From Caprella mutica (Eukaryota > Arthropoda > Malacostraca > Amphipoda > Caprellidae), in contig CANNZV010001835.1 in assembly GCA_947561585.1 (NCBI GenBank), positions 1-64,000 of the forward strand: a DNA stretch of 64,000 bases, in the 5' to 3' direction. The number at the start of each line of letters is the position of its first letter. Position 1 is the first letter of the stretch. The notes beneath the pieces were generated by a model. That model did not search any database and was not told where the DNA came from. It worked only from the letters and a program-made list of their open reading frames with translations. The translations under genes and the position numbers were made by a program. Positions 53,179-62,652 of this stretch are shown piece by piece.

Positions 53179-53850
53179 ATGACTACCGCAGCGCAACGCC
53201 GCTCGATCCTGCGAGGTGGGGCAGTGGCAGGACTGGTGTTGGTGTTGGCGGCGTGCAGCTCGCCAGCGGCCGACACTGCTGCCGCTGGGCCTGTTGTGAG
53301 CGCTGAGGCAGTGCAAGAGGCACCGGCTGCGCGGGTCGCTGCGCCGGGCACAGTGCAAGCCTCCCCCGAGCCGTCATCGGCGGCCGGGGCGGGCTCTCCG
53401 CTCGAGGCTGCGGTGGCGATTGCCGAAGCGAAGGAGTCCATCGCAGCCGGCGATGTCGAGGCCGGGGTGGAGATCACCCGGGGGTTCGCTCATCCCGACG
53501 GGGTGGACCAGCTCACTGCTGGGGTGCGAGCCGATCTGCAGCGGCGTGACGACGTGGCCCCGGCGGGGTTGTTGTTGCGGGTCGCTGTGGTGGAAACGAT
53601 GGTGGTCTCCTCATCAGATACCGAAGCGTTGGTGGCGTTGTGGACTGCTGAGTTCGTGACCGGTGCGGGCAACACCCGGGTCACCTACAACACGCTGCGC
53701 TTCGAACTGGCTGTCCATGACGGTGCCTGGCGTCTGATCGCTCAGACATCAACACCGGGTCCGGTGCCAACACCAGTGCAGGAACCATCTGACCCGTCTG
53801 CGTTTGAAGCAGCACTTGTCGGATTCAGCGACGAGACCGGACAGAACTGA
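53179..53850 (+). CDS. T4SS-associated lipoprotein
   Basis: 223 aa with a lipoprotein signal: basic n-region (AAQRRSILRGG), hydrophobic core and lipobox LAAC. An Ala/Pro-rich linker follows, then a domain of about 110 residues (VAIAEAKESIAAGDVEAGVE to AWRLIAQTSTPG) with NTF2/VirB8-like alternation. It would be tethered outside the membrane as a channel component. Its stop overlaps the start of the next gene (TGATGG). Confidence 0.65.
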   Translation: MTTAAQRRSILRGGAVAGLVLVLAACSSPAADTAAAGPVVSAEAVQEAPAARVAAPGTVQASPEPSSAAGAGSPLEAAVAIAEAKESIAAGDVEAGVEITRGFAHPDGVDQLTAGVRADLQRRDDVAPAGLLLRVAVVETMVVSSSDTEALVALWTAEFVTGAGNTRVTYNTLRFELAVHDGAWRLIAQTSTPGPVPTPVQEPSDPSAFEAALVGFSDETGQN

Positions 53851-55256
53851 TGGCGGCTGAAGAAGAACCCCCGGTGGCCGAAGCGCCGCCGGCTGAGACG
53901 CCTGCGCCGGAGACGCCAGCTGAAGAGCCGGGTCTGATCGACGCAGCGATCGACGCTGTTGTTCCCGATATTGAACTGCCTGGCATTCCTGGGGTCGGCG
54001 ATCTGGCATCGGGGATCTCCGAAGGGTTGTTGGATGGATTCTTCACCACGGTCGGTGAGGCGCTGGTGTCTGCAGCGACCCGGGTCAACGAGTTGGTCTT
54101 CGGGTCGTTGAACTCAACGACAACAGTGGATCTCAACTCGTTGCGTGGCGGCGGGTTGTTGGCCATGACAACCAGCATTGGTGTTGCGATGGTGTTGGCG
54201 TTTTTCTTCGCCTCGATTATTCGGGGGTTGTTGCGGGGCGAGTATTCCGCCATCACCCGTGCCGCGCTGGTTGATGTGCCGTTGGCGTTGGTCGGCACGA
54301 TCGGCCTGGTCACTTTCGCTCAGATCTTGCTCAGCATCACTGACGCCGCAACCGGCGCTCTGCTCGACAACGCTGCCGCCGATCTCGGCGAATCAACCCT
54401 CGGGGTGATGTCATCGCCCGAGGCCGTCATCACCGGCGGGTTGTTGAGCGGTTTCATCTTGATCGTCTACATCATCGCTGCGTTGCTGACCTGGCTGTGG
54501 CTGTTCCTTCGCGCCGCTCTGATCTACTTCGTGATCGTGGCTGCCCCGCTCGGGTTGGCAACCCGAGCGTTCCCACCCGCAGCAGTGTTCGCTCGGCGCA
54601 CCATCGAAATGGCCATCGCTCTGATCGTGTCGAAGTTCTTCCTGGCGATCGCGTTGTCGCTCGGCGCTAGCCAGTTCAACGCAACAGCAACCGGCGAAGC
54701 CGACATCTCCACTATGTTGATCGGCGCTGGAACGATGATGCTCGCCGCCTTCATGCCTTCGGTGGTCCTGAAACTCATCCCGATCGCTGAAGGAGCAACC
54801 GCTTCGGCGGGAGTCGAGCGAGCACCGCTGAGGATGGCTGCAGCTGCCGGCGGTATCGCCCTGGCAGCAGGCGCTGCCGGTGCAGGCGGAGCGGCAGGCG
54901 CTGGCGCAAGTGCCGGCGGCGCTGGCGGTGCTGCTGGCCCGTCGAATCCTCAACCTCCATCACCCGGTGGTTCCGGCGGTGCGGGCTCGGCTGGCGCCCC
55001 AGGTTCGGGAGGCGGGTCGGGGTCTCCGGGCTCGAGCGGCGGAGAACAAGCCGGAGGCGCCGGTGGCGCTGGCGGAGCGGGAACCCCTGGAAGCTTGGGG
55101 GGACCCGGTTCGTCTGGGTCGTCTGGTTCATCGGGTGCGCCTGGTGTTGACGGCGCAGACGGCGTGAGCGTCGAGTCGATCGGTGGCGGCGGTGTCGCCA
55201 CCGTGACCGGCGCTGGGCCTCGGCCAGAACCCACCGGATCGTTCGCCGATCTCTGA
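53850..55256 (+). CDS. VirB6/TrbL-like polytopic channel protein with a Gly-rich collagen-like tail
   Basis: 468 aa. An acidic Pro-rich N-terminus leads to about six or seven membrane helices between residues 95 and 310, including GGLLAMTTSIGVAMVLAFFF and TWLWLFLRAALIYFVIVAAP, the arrangement of VirB6/TrbL inner-membrane subunits. The last 140 residues are Gly/Ala/Ser/Pro-rich with collagen-like GXX runs (GAPGVDGADGV). The tail may be surface-exposed or bind the channel. It overlaps the lipoprotein gene by one base. Confidence 0.78.
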   Translation: MAAEEEPPVAEAPPAETPAPETPAEEPGLIDAAIDAVVPDIELPGIPGVGDLASGISEGLLDGFFTTVGEALVSAATRVNELVFGSLNSTTTVDLNSLRGGGLLAMTTSIGVAMVLAFFFASIIRGLLRGEYSAITRAALVDVPLALVGTIGLVTFAQILLSITDAATGALLDNAAADLGESTLGVMSSPEAVITGGLLSGFILIVYIIAALLTWLWLFLRAALIYFVIVAAPLGLATRAFPPAAVFARRTIEMAIALIVSKFFLAIALSLGASQFNATATGEADISTMLIGAGTMMLAAFMPSVVLKLIPIAEGATASAGVERAPLRMAAAAGGIALAAGAAGAGGAAGAGASAGGAGGAAGPSNPQPPSPGGSGGAGSAGAPGSGGGSGSPGSSGGEQAGGAGGAGGAGTPGSLGGPGSSGSSGSSGAPGVDGADGVSVESIGGGGVATVTGAGPRPEPTGSFADL

Positions 55257-55310
55257 CCACCCCGTGAAGTGCTGTGAATCAAGACCGTTTGATCGATTGA
55301 AGGAGTTGTT

Positions 55311-56822
55311 GTGACTACTGCTGTGCAAGAACCGAAACGCCGGTATCGGCTGGCCCCCCAAGACGAGACGGGGCTGATGTTTGGCCGAACCATGCCCCAG
55401 CTGCTCATCGCTGCGGCTGGGGTGGTGATCGGTGCGGTGTTGTTACTGACCGCCGGGTTCGTTCCCGGGCTAATCGTTGGTGGCGTGCTAGTCGGATTCG
55501 GGATGACCTCGATTGATGGGAAACCGTTGATCGAATGGATTGGTCACGGCACCAACTACGTCCGGTTCGCGAAACAGTCATCAACGGAGTGGTTCTCAGT
55601 GGTCCCCCTTCTTGGCGGCACCGACGAGATCTCCGCCCCCGGCCCGCTGGTCGACCACGATCTGTTGGTCGTCGATGCCGGAGTTTTCGGTGTTGGCCCG
55701 GCCGGCCAGAAGATCGCTGTGTCGCGGGACCGGCGGGGCAACACCCTGGCTGCCACAATCAAGGTCACCGGCCGACAGTTCTCACTGCTCGAGGAGGGTG
55801 AGCAGGATTGGCTGATCAGCCAGTGGGGCACCGCACTCCAAGCATTCATTGCCGACCGCACCGCGGTCGCTTCGATCCGGTGGTCAGAGTGGGCGGCCCC
55901 GGCCGGGCTCGAGGAACACCGACGGTGGATTGATGAGCACCGGACCGCGAACCCGCTCAAGAGCATTCGTGAGTCCTACGAGGCGCTGCTTCGTGAGGGC
56001 GGCGCATCAGCGTCACGACATGAAGTGTTGGTGACCGTCACGGTGGCAACCAAGAAGGTCAACATCCGCAAACGGCACAACAAAGACCAAGAGAAAGCAG
56101 CGATCGAGCTGTTGTTGGATGAGACCTCGATGTTCACCCGCCGCTTGACCGGCGCCGCGTTGCAGGTCTCGGCTCCGTTGTCGCCATCGGCATGGGCCAG
56201 GGTGATGCGGCTGCGCCTCGATCCGAAGTGCCGGCTCGGGTTGGATGTCCGCCGCCAAACCCTTGGTGAAGAGGCCGGTGGGGTGAATCCCAAGAACGCA
56301 GCGCCGTTGTCGGCAACGCATCGCTGGGACTCATGGCAAACCGACGGTGGTTGGCATCGCAGCCTGTACGTCGCTGACTGGCCACGCCTGGACGTGCCTG
56401 CGGCGTGGATGAGTCAGCTGATGCTCTGGTCAGGAAGCGTGCGAACAATTTCGGCGTTCTTCGAACCGGTCCCCCGGTCGAAATCGTTCACCCAGATCAC
56501 CAGGGCGGCGGGCAAGATCCAATCCGACGAAGACTCTCGCCGCAAAGACGGCTGGCGGGTCGGCGCTCATCACCGCCGAGCCAAACAAGCCGTGGACGAA
56601 CGAGAAGAAGAACTCGTCGCCGGTTACGGCGAGTTCAACTACGCCGGTGTCGTGGTTGTCTCCGCCGAATCTGAAGAAGCGCTCGAGACCGCAGCCGATG
56701 AGATCACCCAAGTCGCCGCCGGGATCGGCATCGACCTGCGGCCGTTGCATGGCCGCCATGACCAAGCCGTGTGCGCCACACTGCCCCTCGCACGGGCGCT
56801 GGCACCAAAGAAAGTGTTCTGA
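55311..56822 (+). CDS. SCO6880-family T4SS protein
   Basis: 503 aa. Two N-terminal membrane helices (PQLLIAAAGVVIGAVLLLTA and GLIVGGVLVGFGM) are of PrgI type. They are followed by a long cytoplasmic part with RYRLAPQDETGLMFGRTMP and FFEPVPRSKSFTQITRAAGK, characteristic of the SCO6880 family of actinobacterial conjugation. It corresponds to the N-terminal half of VirB4-like proteins, with the ATPase half in the next gene. The stop is separated by a single base from that gene. Confidence 0.88.
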   Translation: MTTAVQEPKRRYRLAPQDETGLMFGRTMPQLLIAAAGVVIGAVLLLTAGFVPGLIVGGVLVGFGMTSIDGKPLIEWIGHGTNYVRFAKQSSTEWFSVVPLLGGTDEISAPGPLVDHDLLVVDAGVFGVGPAGQKIAVSRDRRGNTLAATIKVTGRQFSLLEEGEQDWLISQWGTALQAFIADRTAVASIRWSEWAAPAGLEEHRRWIDEHRTANPLKSIRESYEALLREGGASASRHEVLVTVTVATKKVNIRKRHNKDQEKAAIELLLDETSMFTRRLTGAALQVSAPLSPSAWARVMRLRLDPKCRLGLDVRRQTLGEEAGGVNPKNAAPLSATHRWDSWQTDGGWHRSLYVADWPRLDVPAAWMSQLMLWSGSVRTISAFFEPVPRSKSFTQITRAAGKIQSDEDSRRKDGWRVGAHHRRAKQAVDEREEELVAGYGEFNYAGVVVVSAESEEALETAADEITQVAAGIGIDLRPLHGRHDQAVCATLPLARALAPKKVF

Positions 56823-56823
56823 G

Positions 56824-58164
56824 ATGCCGTCACTCCCCCGCCTGCTGCGACGCCAACCCGGCCTCCGCATCCCACGCCACCAAGCCACCACCGCGCACAT
56901 GCCGGCGATCTATCCGTGGCACGCCAACGAAGGCCTCGGCATGTCCGGGGTCTACATCGGCGAAGACACCAAAACGCATTCAGCGTGGTGTTACGACCCG
57001 TTCCAGCTCTACGCCGACAAAGTCATCTCCTCACCCAACATCTTGATCGTCGGCCAGATCGGGTCCGGTAAATCCACCGCCGTCAAAACCTTCGTCTCCC
57101 GCAGTGTCGGCATGTTGGGCAACGGGTACGGCGGGTCACGCTGGTGCGCGATCGTCGACCCGAAAGGCGAATACGGGCCGCTCGCTGAGATGCTGGACCT
57201 TCGGCAAGTGAACCTCTACCCCGGTGGCCGCACTCGGTTGAACCCGCTCGATGGTGGCCCGATGATCGCGTCGTTCGCCGACCTCGCAGTGCGTCGGACT
57301 GAGACGATGGCGGCGTTGACATCGGCGTTGGTGCGTCGGGACCTCTCCCCCACCGAAGAAGCCGCTCTCTCGCTCGCTATTCGGGCCATGACCGCGGTGG
57401 AGGAAGCATCAGTGAACGCCGGCGGCGCCGTTGAGGTCCCAACTATCGAAACCCTGATCCGGCTCCTGGTCGCGCCAACATCGGAAATGGTGAACGATCT
57501 GGGTGTCGCCAACGACGAAGCGTTCGTAGCGTTGGCGATGGACATGCGCCACGGCCTCGAGTCGCTGACCAAGGGCCGTCTCGCTGGGATGTTCGACGGG
57601 GAATCAACCGAAGCGCCGAACTGGGACCGCAACGGTGTCGTCATCGACGTCTCGTCGGTGTTCGGCGACGACCGAGCATTCGAGCTGGTCATGATCGCTG
57701 TGACTGGTTGGCTGCAATCGTTGATGGCCGCCCCCGAAGGCCCGGAGGTCCCGAGACGGATTCAGGTACTCGAGGAGATCTGGGCACTGCTCGGCTCGAA
57801 ACGAGTGGCGTCGTACTACCAATCGTCACAGAAACTCGCCCGGGCCTACGGGGTGTGCAACATCGCAGTTGCCCACCGGCTGTCGGACCTACGAGCCCAG
57901 TCCGACGATGGGACCGCAGCAGCAAAGATCGCGACCGGCATCTTGTCCGACACCGAAACACGGATTTTGTTTCGCCAACCCACCGATCAGATCGCCGAAG
58001 CCACCAACATGCTCGGCCTCACCCCAACCCAAGCCCGCACCCTCCCAACGCTCGGGAAAGGGGTGTCGTTGTGGCAAGTGGGGTCGATGACCGCAGAAAT
58101 CAAACACCGAGTCGCCACCCCCGAAGAGGCCATGTGTTGGACAGACCAGCGGTTGCTCGTATGA
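56824..58164 (+). CDS. VirB4-like conjugation ATPase
   Basis: 446 aa from the ATG at 56824. Walker A VGQIGSGKST at about 76-85, WCAIVDPKGEYGPLAEML near 115, Walker B IQVLEEIWALL near 313, then AVAHRLSDLRAQSDDG and a C-terminal motif GVSLWQVGSMTAEI. It powers assembly of the secretion channel and, with the preceding SCO6880-like protein, makes a split VirB4. It is the last gene of the T4SS operon and appears intact. Confidence 0.9.
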   Translation: MPSLPRLLRRQPGLRIPRHQATTAHMPAIYPWHANEGLGMSGVYIGEDTKTHSAWCYDPFQLYADKVISSPNILIVGQIGSGKSTAVKTFVSRSVGMLGNGYGGSRWCAIVDPKGEYGPLAEMLDLRQVNLYPGGRTRLNPLDGGPMIASFADLAVRRTETMAALTSALVRRDLSPTEEAALSLAIRAMTAVEEASVNAGGAVEVPTIETLIRLLVAPTSEMVNDLGVANDEAFVALAMDMRHGLESLTKGRLAGMFDGESTEAPNWDRNGVVIDVSSVFGDDRAFELVMIAVTGWLQSLMAAPEGPEVPRRIQVLEEIWALLGSKRVASYYQSSQKLARAYGVCNIAVAHRLSDLRAQSDDGTAAAKIATGILSDTETRILFRQPTDQIAEATNMLGLTPTQARTLPTLGKGVSLWQVGSMTAEIKHRVATPEEAMCWTDQRLLV

Positions 58165-58261
58165 CCGGGATGGTTTTGCACGAACTCCGGGGTGCGGTGT
58201 GCTGTCGATGGTAGTCGCTCCCGTGGGTTCGGGAACTCCTGGGTTCAGGTCGTTGGTGTTC

Positions 58262-58732
58262 TCAGCCGGGGAGGGTCTCGGCGCAGACTGGGAGCCAGCC
58301 GATGCTTGGTCGTTCGCCGTCGTCGATGTCGATGTTGTTCTTGGCGAGGTCGAGAGTCGTGGTTTCTCCGTTGTCGGTGAGCTGGCCTTTCCAGCCCTTG
58401 TCGGGATCGCTGGTGAACTGCTGCACGATTGCCGACGGGCGTCGTTCGTCGACGATGTCGACCGACGATGCGAGGGCTGTCGTGGTTGTCTCCATGTCGG
58501 CGTCAATGGTGACGTGCACGGCGAAGTGCCATGCGTCGCCCTCGTCTTGCCTGTAGTAGTGGCAGGCCGAGGTCACGTCGTAGGCGAGTTCGGCGTCGTC
58601 GAGTGGATCGAGGAATCCGTTGTTGAGGCTGTCTTCGGCGCTGCTCTCGGTGGTGTCGCCGGAGGAGCAGGCGGGAAGTGTGAGGAGCGCTGCGGCGACG
58701 AAGCCGAGCAGCGCAGTTCGGGATGTGTTCAC
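58262..58732 (-). CDS. Secreted lipoprotein of unknown function
   Basis: 156 aa. A short basic n-region, a hydrophobic core and lipobox LPAC at about 19-22, then an acidic Ser/Asp-rich domain with beta-type segments (AWHFAVHVTIDADMETTTTA). It is on the strand opposite the T4SS operon and ends 98 bp from it. A possible exclusion or surface protein by position; no family is recognised. Confidence 0.65.
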   Translation of the reverse strand: MNTSRTALLGFVAAALLTLPACSSGDTTESSAEDSLNNGFLDPLDDAELAYDVTSACHYYRQDEGDAWHFAVHVTIDADMETTTTALASSVDIVDERRPSAIVQQFTSDPDKGWKGQLTDNGETTTLDLAKNNIDIDDGERPSIGWLPVCAETLPG

Positions 58733-58852
58733 GCCCGAAATGTAGCGCTAGCGGAACGTCGCGCCGTGGCAGATCGGCTTGTTCGTCCACAGTGTTTCTC
58801 GCTGGTGTCGGGCTCCGTTCTTGGAGGCTCGTTCCCGACTGTTCGGAAGGGT

Positions 58853-60550
58853 TCAGTCGGCGAGTCGGGATCGGTGGGCGACTTCGGTGTAGCGCTCGGC
58901 GGTGGTGACGGAGAGGCCGAACAGTTCTGTGAGTTGGCGGAGGTCGCCGCCGGTGGCGAGGGCTTCGTCGAGGATGCGGTCTCGTCGGATGGTGTCGGGT
59001 GCCATGTTGATGGTTTTGCCGATCCAGCCGTCATTGACGGGGCGGGTGTGGGTGGCGGATCGGTAGTTGATGAACAGGTGCGGGTTCTTGGTGTTCGCCC
59101 AGCGCTTGTGCCGGTGATCGAGCCAGGCTGCGAGGCAGTCTCGGACTGGTCCGGCGAGCAGGATCTGCTGGTCCCGGATCTGGAGGCGCCCGTCGTGCAA
59201 GTCGGTGAGGAGCAGGCTGCGCAGGTCCTGGGTGCGGATGCCGTGGAATGCGAGCAATGCTGCGAGGGCGGCGCGGGCTGGGTCGTCGCCTTCGATCGCT
59301 TCCCGGACTTGGGCCAGATCGATTGGGTTGGGGATGGTCTGGTTGGGGTGTCGGGCGTGAAAGCGCGAAGTCGGGTTGGTGAATACGAGCTTGTTGTCTT
59401 TGAGGATGCGGAAGATCGATCGGAGCGCGCCGAGCGCCGCGGCTCGTTGCCAGCCTTGCGCCGGGATGGTGTCTCGGATGTCGTGGTTGGAGATTTCTCG
59501 GAGCGTGTCGTGGGTCTTGGCCCAGTGACGGAGGTAGGGCAGAGCAACTCGGGCCTGGTTGGCGGTAGCGGTGTCTTCTCGGGGTCGCCGCCTCGGGGTG
59601 GTGGCGCTCCCGTGGCGCATCACGTTGAACCAGACGTCCAATTCGTTGCGCATTGGGTCGGGCAGGCCGCTGGTCTGGGAGTCGAACCAGGCCAGGATCG
59701 GCGGTTGTCGGTCGTCTTCGAGCATCTTGGCGGTTGCGAGGACAGCGCAGAGCGCTTGGACCGAGTAGTCGATCTTGGCGAAAGGGGCGACCTCGCTCCA
59801 GCGGATTGTGGCGCCAGGTGTTTCTTGCAGTCCGAGCAGAATGCGCATCGCTCCTCGGTTCTTGCTGCGGTGGGCATCGCTCCAGCCGAAGTAGTCGGCG
59901 TGGGCGTCGACGTACCGGATCATTGTTTCGGTGATTGCTGGGTCGGCGGGTTCGGCGAATCCCTGCTTTCGTGCCAACAGCAGATCGACGGGCCAGTCGA
60001 AGAGTGCTTGCTGACGGTACTGAACGGGAAGCGCAACCTCGGGCAGCGGGGGTGGCGGCGGGCGTGGCCCACGGCGACCGACGCTTGGGCCTTTGAGGGC
60101 GAACATGTCCGCGAAGAACAGCTGCTGGGCTTCGCTGCTGGTCTCGATGACGTTTGGGAGTGGATAGCGGACCCCGATCAGCATCCGGGTTCGTTGCTTG
60201 CGGCAGAGCCGGCAGGCGCCGTCGACCATGACAGGAATGTCGGTTCGGGCGCAGCTGATGCAGGTGCCGAGAGGACGCCGTTGTCGGAAGCCCTCGCAGC
60301 CAATGCATCGCCAGGCACGGTGGCGTCTCGCGCCCCACGCGTAGCAGTCGAGGCAAGAGTCGACGACGTCTGGTCCTCTCGTGTGGCAGCGCCCGCAGAG
60401 ACCATTGGTGAAGTAGTCATCGGTGGACGAGCACCGCAGACACGGTGGCGCTACGACAGGCCCGGCCGGCCAGCATGTGAAGCAGACATCGACGATGGTG
60501 AACGCGACAGGGACCAGACCGCACGAGGCGCAGAGTTTGTGCCAGCTCAC
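58853..60550 (-). CDS. Tyrosine recombinase with N-terminal zinc ribbons
   Basis: 565 aa. The first 120 residues contain many CxxC pairs (LCASCG, VCFTCW, CLRCSS, LCGRCH, CLDCYA, CIGCEG, CISCAR, CRLCRK), that is four or more zinc ribbons. A core-binding-like middle and a catalytic domain follow: Arg in FHGIRTQDLRSLLL, a probable HTRP/Lys region in THTRPVNDGWIGKTI, and a C-terminal TAERYTEVAH Tyr near the end. The usual HxxR is not clear, so the enzyme may be diverged. It is last in an operon with an HTH protein and a canonical recombinase. Confidence 0.7.
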   Translation of the reverse strand: MSWHKLCASCGLVPVAFTIVDVCFTCWPAGPVVAPPCLRCSSTDDYFTNGLCGRCHTRGPDVVDSCLDCYAWGARRHRAWRCIGCEGFRQRRPLGTCISCARTDIPVMVDGACRLCRKQRTRMLIGVRYPLPNVIETSSEAQQLFFADMFALKGPSVGRRGPRPPPPPLPEVALPVQYRQQALFDWPVDLLLARKQGFAEPADPAITETMIRYVDAHADYFGWSDAHRSKNRGAMRILLGLQETPGATIRWSEVAPFAKIDYSVQALCAVLATAKMLEDDRQPPILAWFDSQTSGLPDPMRNELDVWFNVMRHGSATTPRRRPREDTATANQARVALPYLRHWAKTHDTLREISNHDIRDTIPAQGWQRAAALGALRSIFRILKDNKLVFTNPTSRFHARHPNQTIPNPIDLAQVREAIEGDDPARAALAALLAFHGIRTQDLRSLLLTDLHDGRLQIRDQQILLAGPVRDCLAAWLDHRHKRWANTKNPHLFINYRSATHTRPVNDGWIGKTINMAPDTIRRDRILDEALATGGDLRQLTELFGLSVTTAERYTEVAHRSRLAD

Positions 60551-60855
60551 GCGGGCGGGGTCGAGCGATGCCGTCCGAGCCTCGGGGTGGGTGTCTCGTT
60601 CGCAGCCAGTTTCGCCGGCGGGCGGCGGGCAGCGACCTGGTCCGGTTCACAGATCAGCAATTGCGACGGGTCGCATTCGAGGACCGAGCAGATCACATCG
60701 AGATCTTCGAGCCGGATCGTGGTTGGTGTCCCAGACCACAGTGATGACATCTTCCCGGCGCTGATCTCGAGGCCGGCGGCGGCGAGTTGGCGGCGCATCT
60801 CCGTCGACTTCCAGATTCCTTGCTCAGCTGCGGTGAGCCGCAGATTCCAACGCAT
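60547..60855 (-). CDS. Cro/C1-type HTH regulator
   Basis: 102 aa. Residues 1-70 fit the short XRE (HTH_26) pattern: MRWNLRLTAAEQGIWKSTEM, then ISAGKMSSLWSG and IRLEDLDVICSVLECDPSQL. The basic Pro-rich tail is not conserved. It overlaps the next recombinase gene by 4 bp and starts 5 bp after the first recombinase, so it is the middle gene of the trio and probably its repressor. Confidence 0.82.
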   Translation of the reverse strand: MRWNLRLTAAEQGIWKSTEMRRQLAAAGLEISAGKMSSLWSGTPTTIRLEDLDVICSVLECDPSQLLICEPDQVAARRPPAKLAANETPTPRLGRHRSTPPA

Positions 60856-60859
60856 CAGA

Positions 60860-61993
60860 TCACCTCGTTGTCTCGGTTGCTGTTTCCCCGGCGGCTGCCG
60901 GGGCGGAATGGTTTGTTGCTTGTGCGAGGCGTTCGGCCGTGCGTGTGTTGGCGTGGCCCCATGCCTGTTCGATGTGGTTCGAGTGGACGTGGATGTAGCG
61001 GGTCGTGGTGGACAACCACTCGTGGCCCAAAAGTTCCTGGATCGCTTTGAGGTCGACGCCTCGCGCGTACATCGACGATGCGCAGAAGTGGCGCAACGTG
61101 TGCGGTGTCAGACGCCCGGACCAGTCCGGAAGCCACAGCCCCACGGCGTGCGCGAGGCCGTCGCGCAGAGCCTGATCGCCGACCCGTCGACACCAGCCGG
61201 TGTGCGGGTCGCGTCGTTCGCTCGGGAGCAGAGGGGCGTCGGGATCGTTGTAGTCGTCGCCGAACTGGTGGCGGACATCGACCATCCACCAGTCCAGCAA
61301 TGCGTCGACGTCGTTGATCGCCGGAACCAGGCGGGACTTGGGTCCGCGCCCTCGGCTGCCTTTGCCGAATCGGACGTGCAGCTTGCCGTAGTCACCGAGA
61401 TCGCGCCGCCAGTCGCGGATGTCGAGCATGTAGGTCTCCTGGATCCGCAGCCCGGACCTTCGCCACAACGATGCAGCCAGATAGTCGCGCGCTGCGGGCA
61501 GGAACTTGCGGGCGTCACCCAGCCAGTCACGCCATGCCGTGAACAGCGCATCGACCTCGGCATCTTCGGGAGGGACCCGCGCGACTCCGTAACCGGCCTT
61601 GCTTGGCTTGTTCCATTCATCGATCGGTTGCACAACGACGTGGCCGACGAGGTGATGAATGTCGCCCTGATAGCGGATCAGCAGGAAGTCATAGAAGCGG
61701 CCCAACGATCCGGCCTTGTGCGAGACGGTGAGGCGGGCACGGTTCAGAACTCGGCGTTGATGGGCGAGGAACCGGTCGGCGTCCTCGGGCTGAGCGGTCC
61801 AGATCGGGCGGCCCAGGAACCGGCTGAACTCGAAGATGGTCGCCCGGTCCTGAACGATCGTGGAGTCAACCGAGCCAGCCCCGATCGCCGCCAGCAAGTA
61901 CTGGTCGACGAGCTCCTGCTCGAAATCCTCGATCGACGCAGCGTCGTCGAGACGAGACGGCAGACCCAGGGTGCGTACCACCGCCAGTTCCAT
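60860..61993 (-). CDS. Tyrosine recombinase, first gene of a recombinase-HTH-recombinase operon
   Basis: 377 aa from the ATG at 61993, with GGGAG seven bases upstream. Core-binding domain about 30-130. Catalytic residues: Arg in RRSGLRIQETYML, Lys in VRFGKGSRGRGPKSR, HxxR in TPHTLRHFCASSM, second His in LLGHEWLSTTTR and Tyr in TRYIHVHSNH. It is complete. The organisation recalls Tn554 TnpABC and actinobacterial integrase operons. Confidence 0.9.
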   Translation of the reverse strand: MELAVVRTLGLPSRLDDAASIEDFEQELVDQYLLAAIGAGSVDSTIVQDRATIFEFSRFLGRPIWTAQPEDADRFLAHQRRVLNRARLTVSHKAGSLGRFYDFLLIRYQGDIHHLVGHVVVQPIDEWNKPSKAGYGVARVPPEDAEVDALFTAWRDWLGDARKFLPAARDYLAASLWRRSGLRIQETYMLDIRDWRRDLGDYGKLHVRFGKGSRGRGPKSRLVPAINDVDALLDWWMVDVRHQFGDDYNDPDAPLLPSERRDPHTGWCRRVGDQALRDGLAHAVGLWLPDWSGRLTPHTLRHFCASSMYARGVDLKAIQELLGHEWLSTTTRYIHVHSNHIEQAWGHANTRTAERLAQATNHSAPAAAGETATETTR

Positions 61994-62220
61994 GTTGTCT
62001 CCCGACCTTCAGCTTCGGCGAGAGAATCCCGTCAATGTCGACAATCCTTCAGCAATCCCGACCATCTGTCAAGAAAGTACACAAGACCGATTGGCCAGGG
62101 AGGGCCTACAGGCCAGTGCTGTTACCGAACCCCGGGCCTACCAAAACCTCGGGAAGTTCCTACAACCGACGGAGCGCTAGCAACCTGACCAGCACGAACC
62201 AACGAAACGAAGGAACACCG
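61994..62220. other. Divergent intergenic region
   Basis: This lies between the minus-strand recombinase operon and the plus-strand XRE gene. TTGACA occurs on the minus strand at about 62069-62074, but no convincing -10 follows at 17 bp. No gene is seen. Confidence 0.35.
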
Positions 62221-62425
62221 ATGCCGCGAGTAGAGCCGACCGCTCCAGCTGATCTTGCGGTAAGCGACGCCAACCGGTTGGTGTCCTACAACCTGGCGAG
62301 GGCCCGCCAGTCACAGGGATCGACCCAAGCTGAGTTGGCAGAACGGTTAGAACCGTTGTTCGACTATCGCATGTCGGCTGCGAGTGCGTCGAACATGGAA
62401 CGCACCACCGAAGCTCCTAAGCACG
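62221..62425 (+). pseudogene. XRE-family regulator, 3'-truncated
   Basis: It starts at ATG 62221 with GAAGGA upstream. About 68 codons match actinobacterial XRE proteins (YNLARARQSQGSTQAELAERL and a DYRMSAASASNMER turn), up to HEFVVAEFLH. Beyond about 62425 the frame runs antisense through the minus-strand gene to a TAG at 62578-62580, losing the rest of the protein. Confidence 0.65.
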
Positions 62426-62640
62426 AGTTCGTCGTCGCTGAGTTCTTGCATGACTCGACTGAGGTTGCCTTCAACGGTTTGGCTGGTGCCGGTGGCTCGG
62501 GCGTGGATGACCCCATGAGCGGGCCGCAGCAGCCGCCACCATGTTGCAGTGGTGACCGCAAGGGGTTCGTCGTCTGGTAGATGGGCGGGGCGTCCGGTCA
62601 GCAGGGCGCGCAAAGCGATGTAGTCGTCACAGATCAACAT
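62425..62640 (-). pseudogene. PIN-like small protein, 3'-truncated, second gene of a small operon
   Basis: It starts at ATG 62640 with AAGGGG upstream. About 70 residues with an early acidic pair (MLICDDYIALRALLTGRP) and a TTATWWRLLRPAHG segment are loosely PIN-like; the family is not certain. The frame then runs antisense through the XRE gene to 62347. With the 58-aa gene just upstream it has the layout of a toxin-antitoxin pair, but the product is incomplete. Confidence 0.45.
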
Positions 62641-62652
62641 GGCCGGCCCCTT

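Noticed and set aside
58165..58261. Possible terminator between the T4SS operon and the lipoprotein gene
   Set aside because: Only a 5-bp TCCCG/CGGGA stem without a T run; too weak to annotate.
58199..62188. A 1329-codon plus-strand open frame
   Set aside because: It is antisense to three recombinase/HTH genes and a lipoprotein whose motifs are clear; high-GC codon bias on the minus strand opens this frame by chance.
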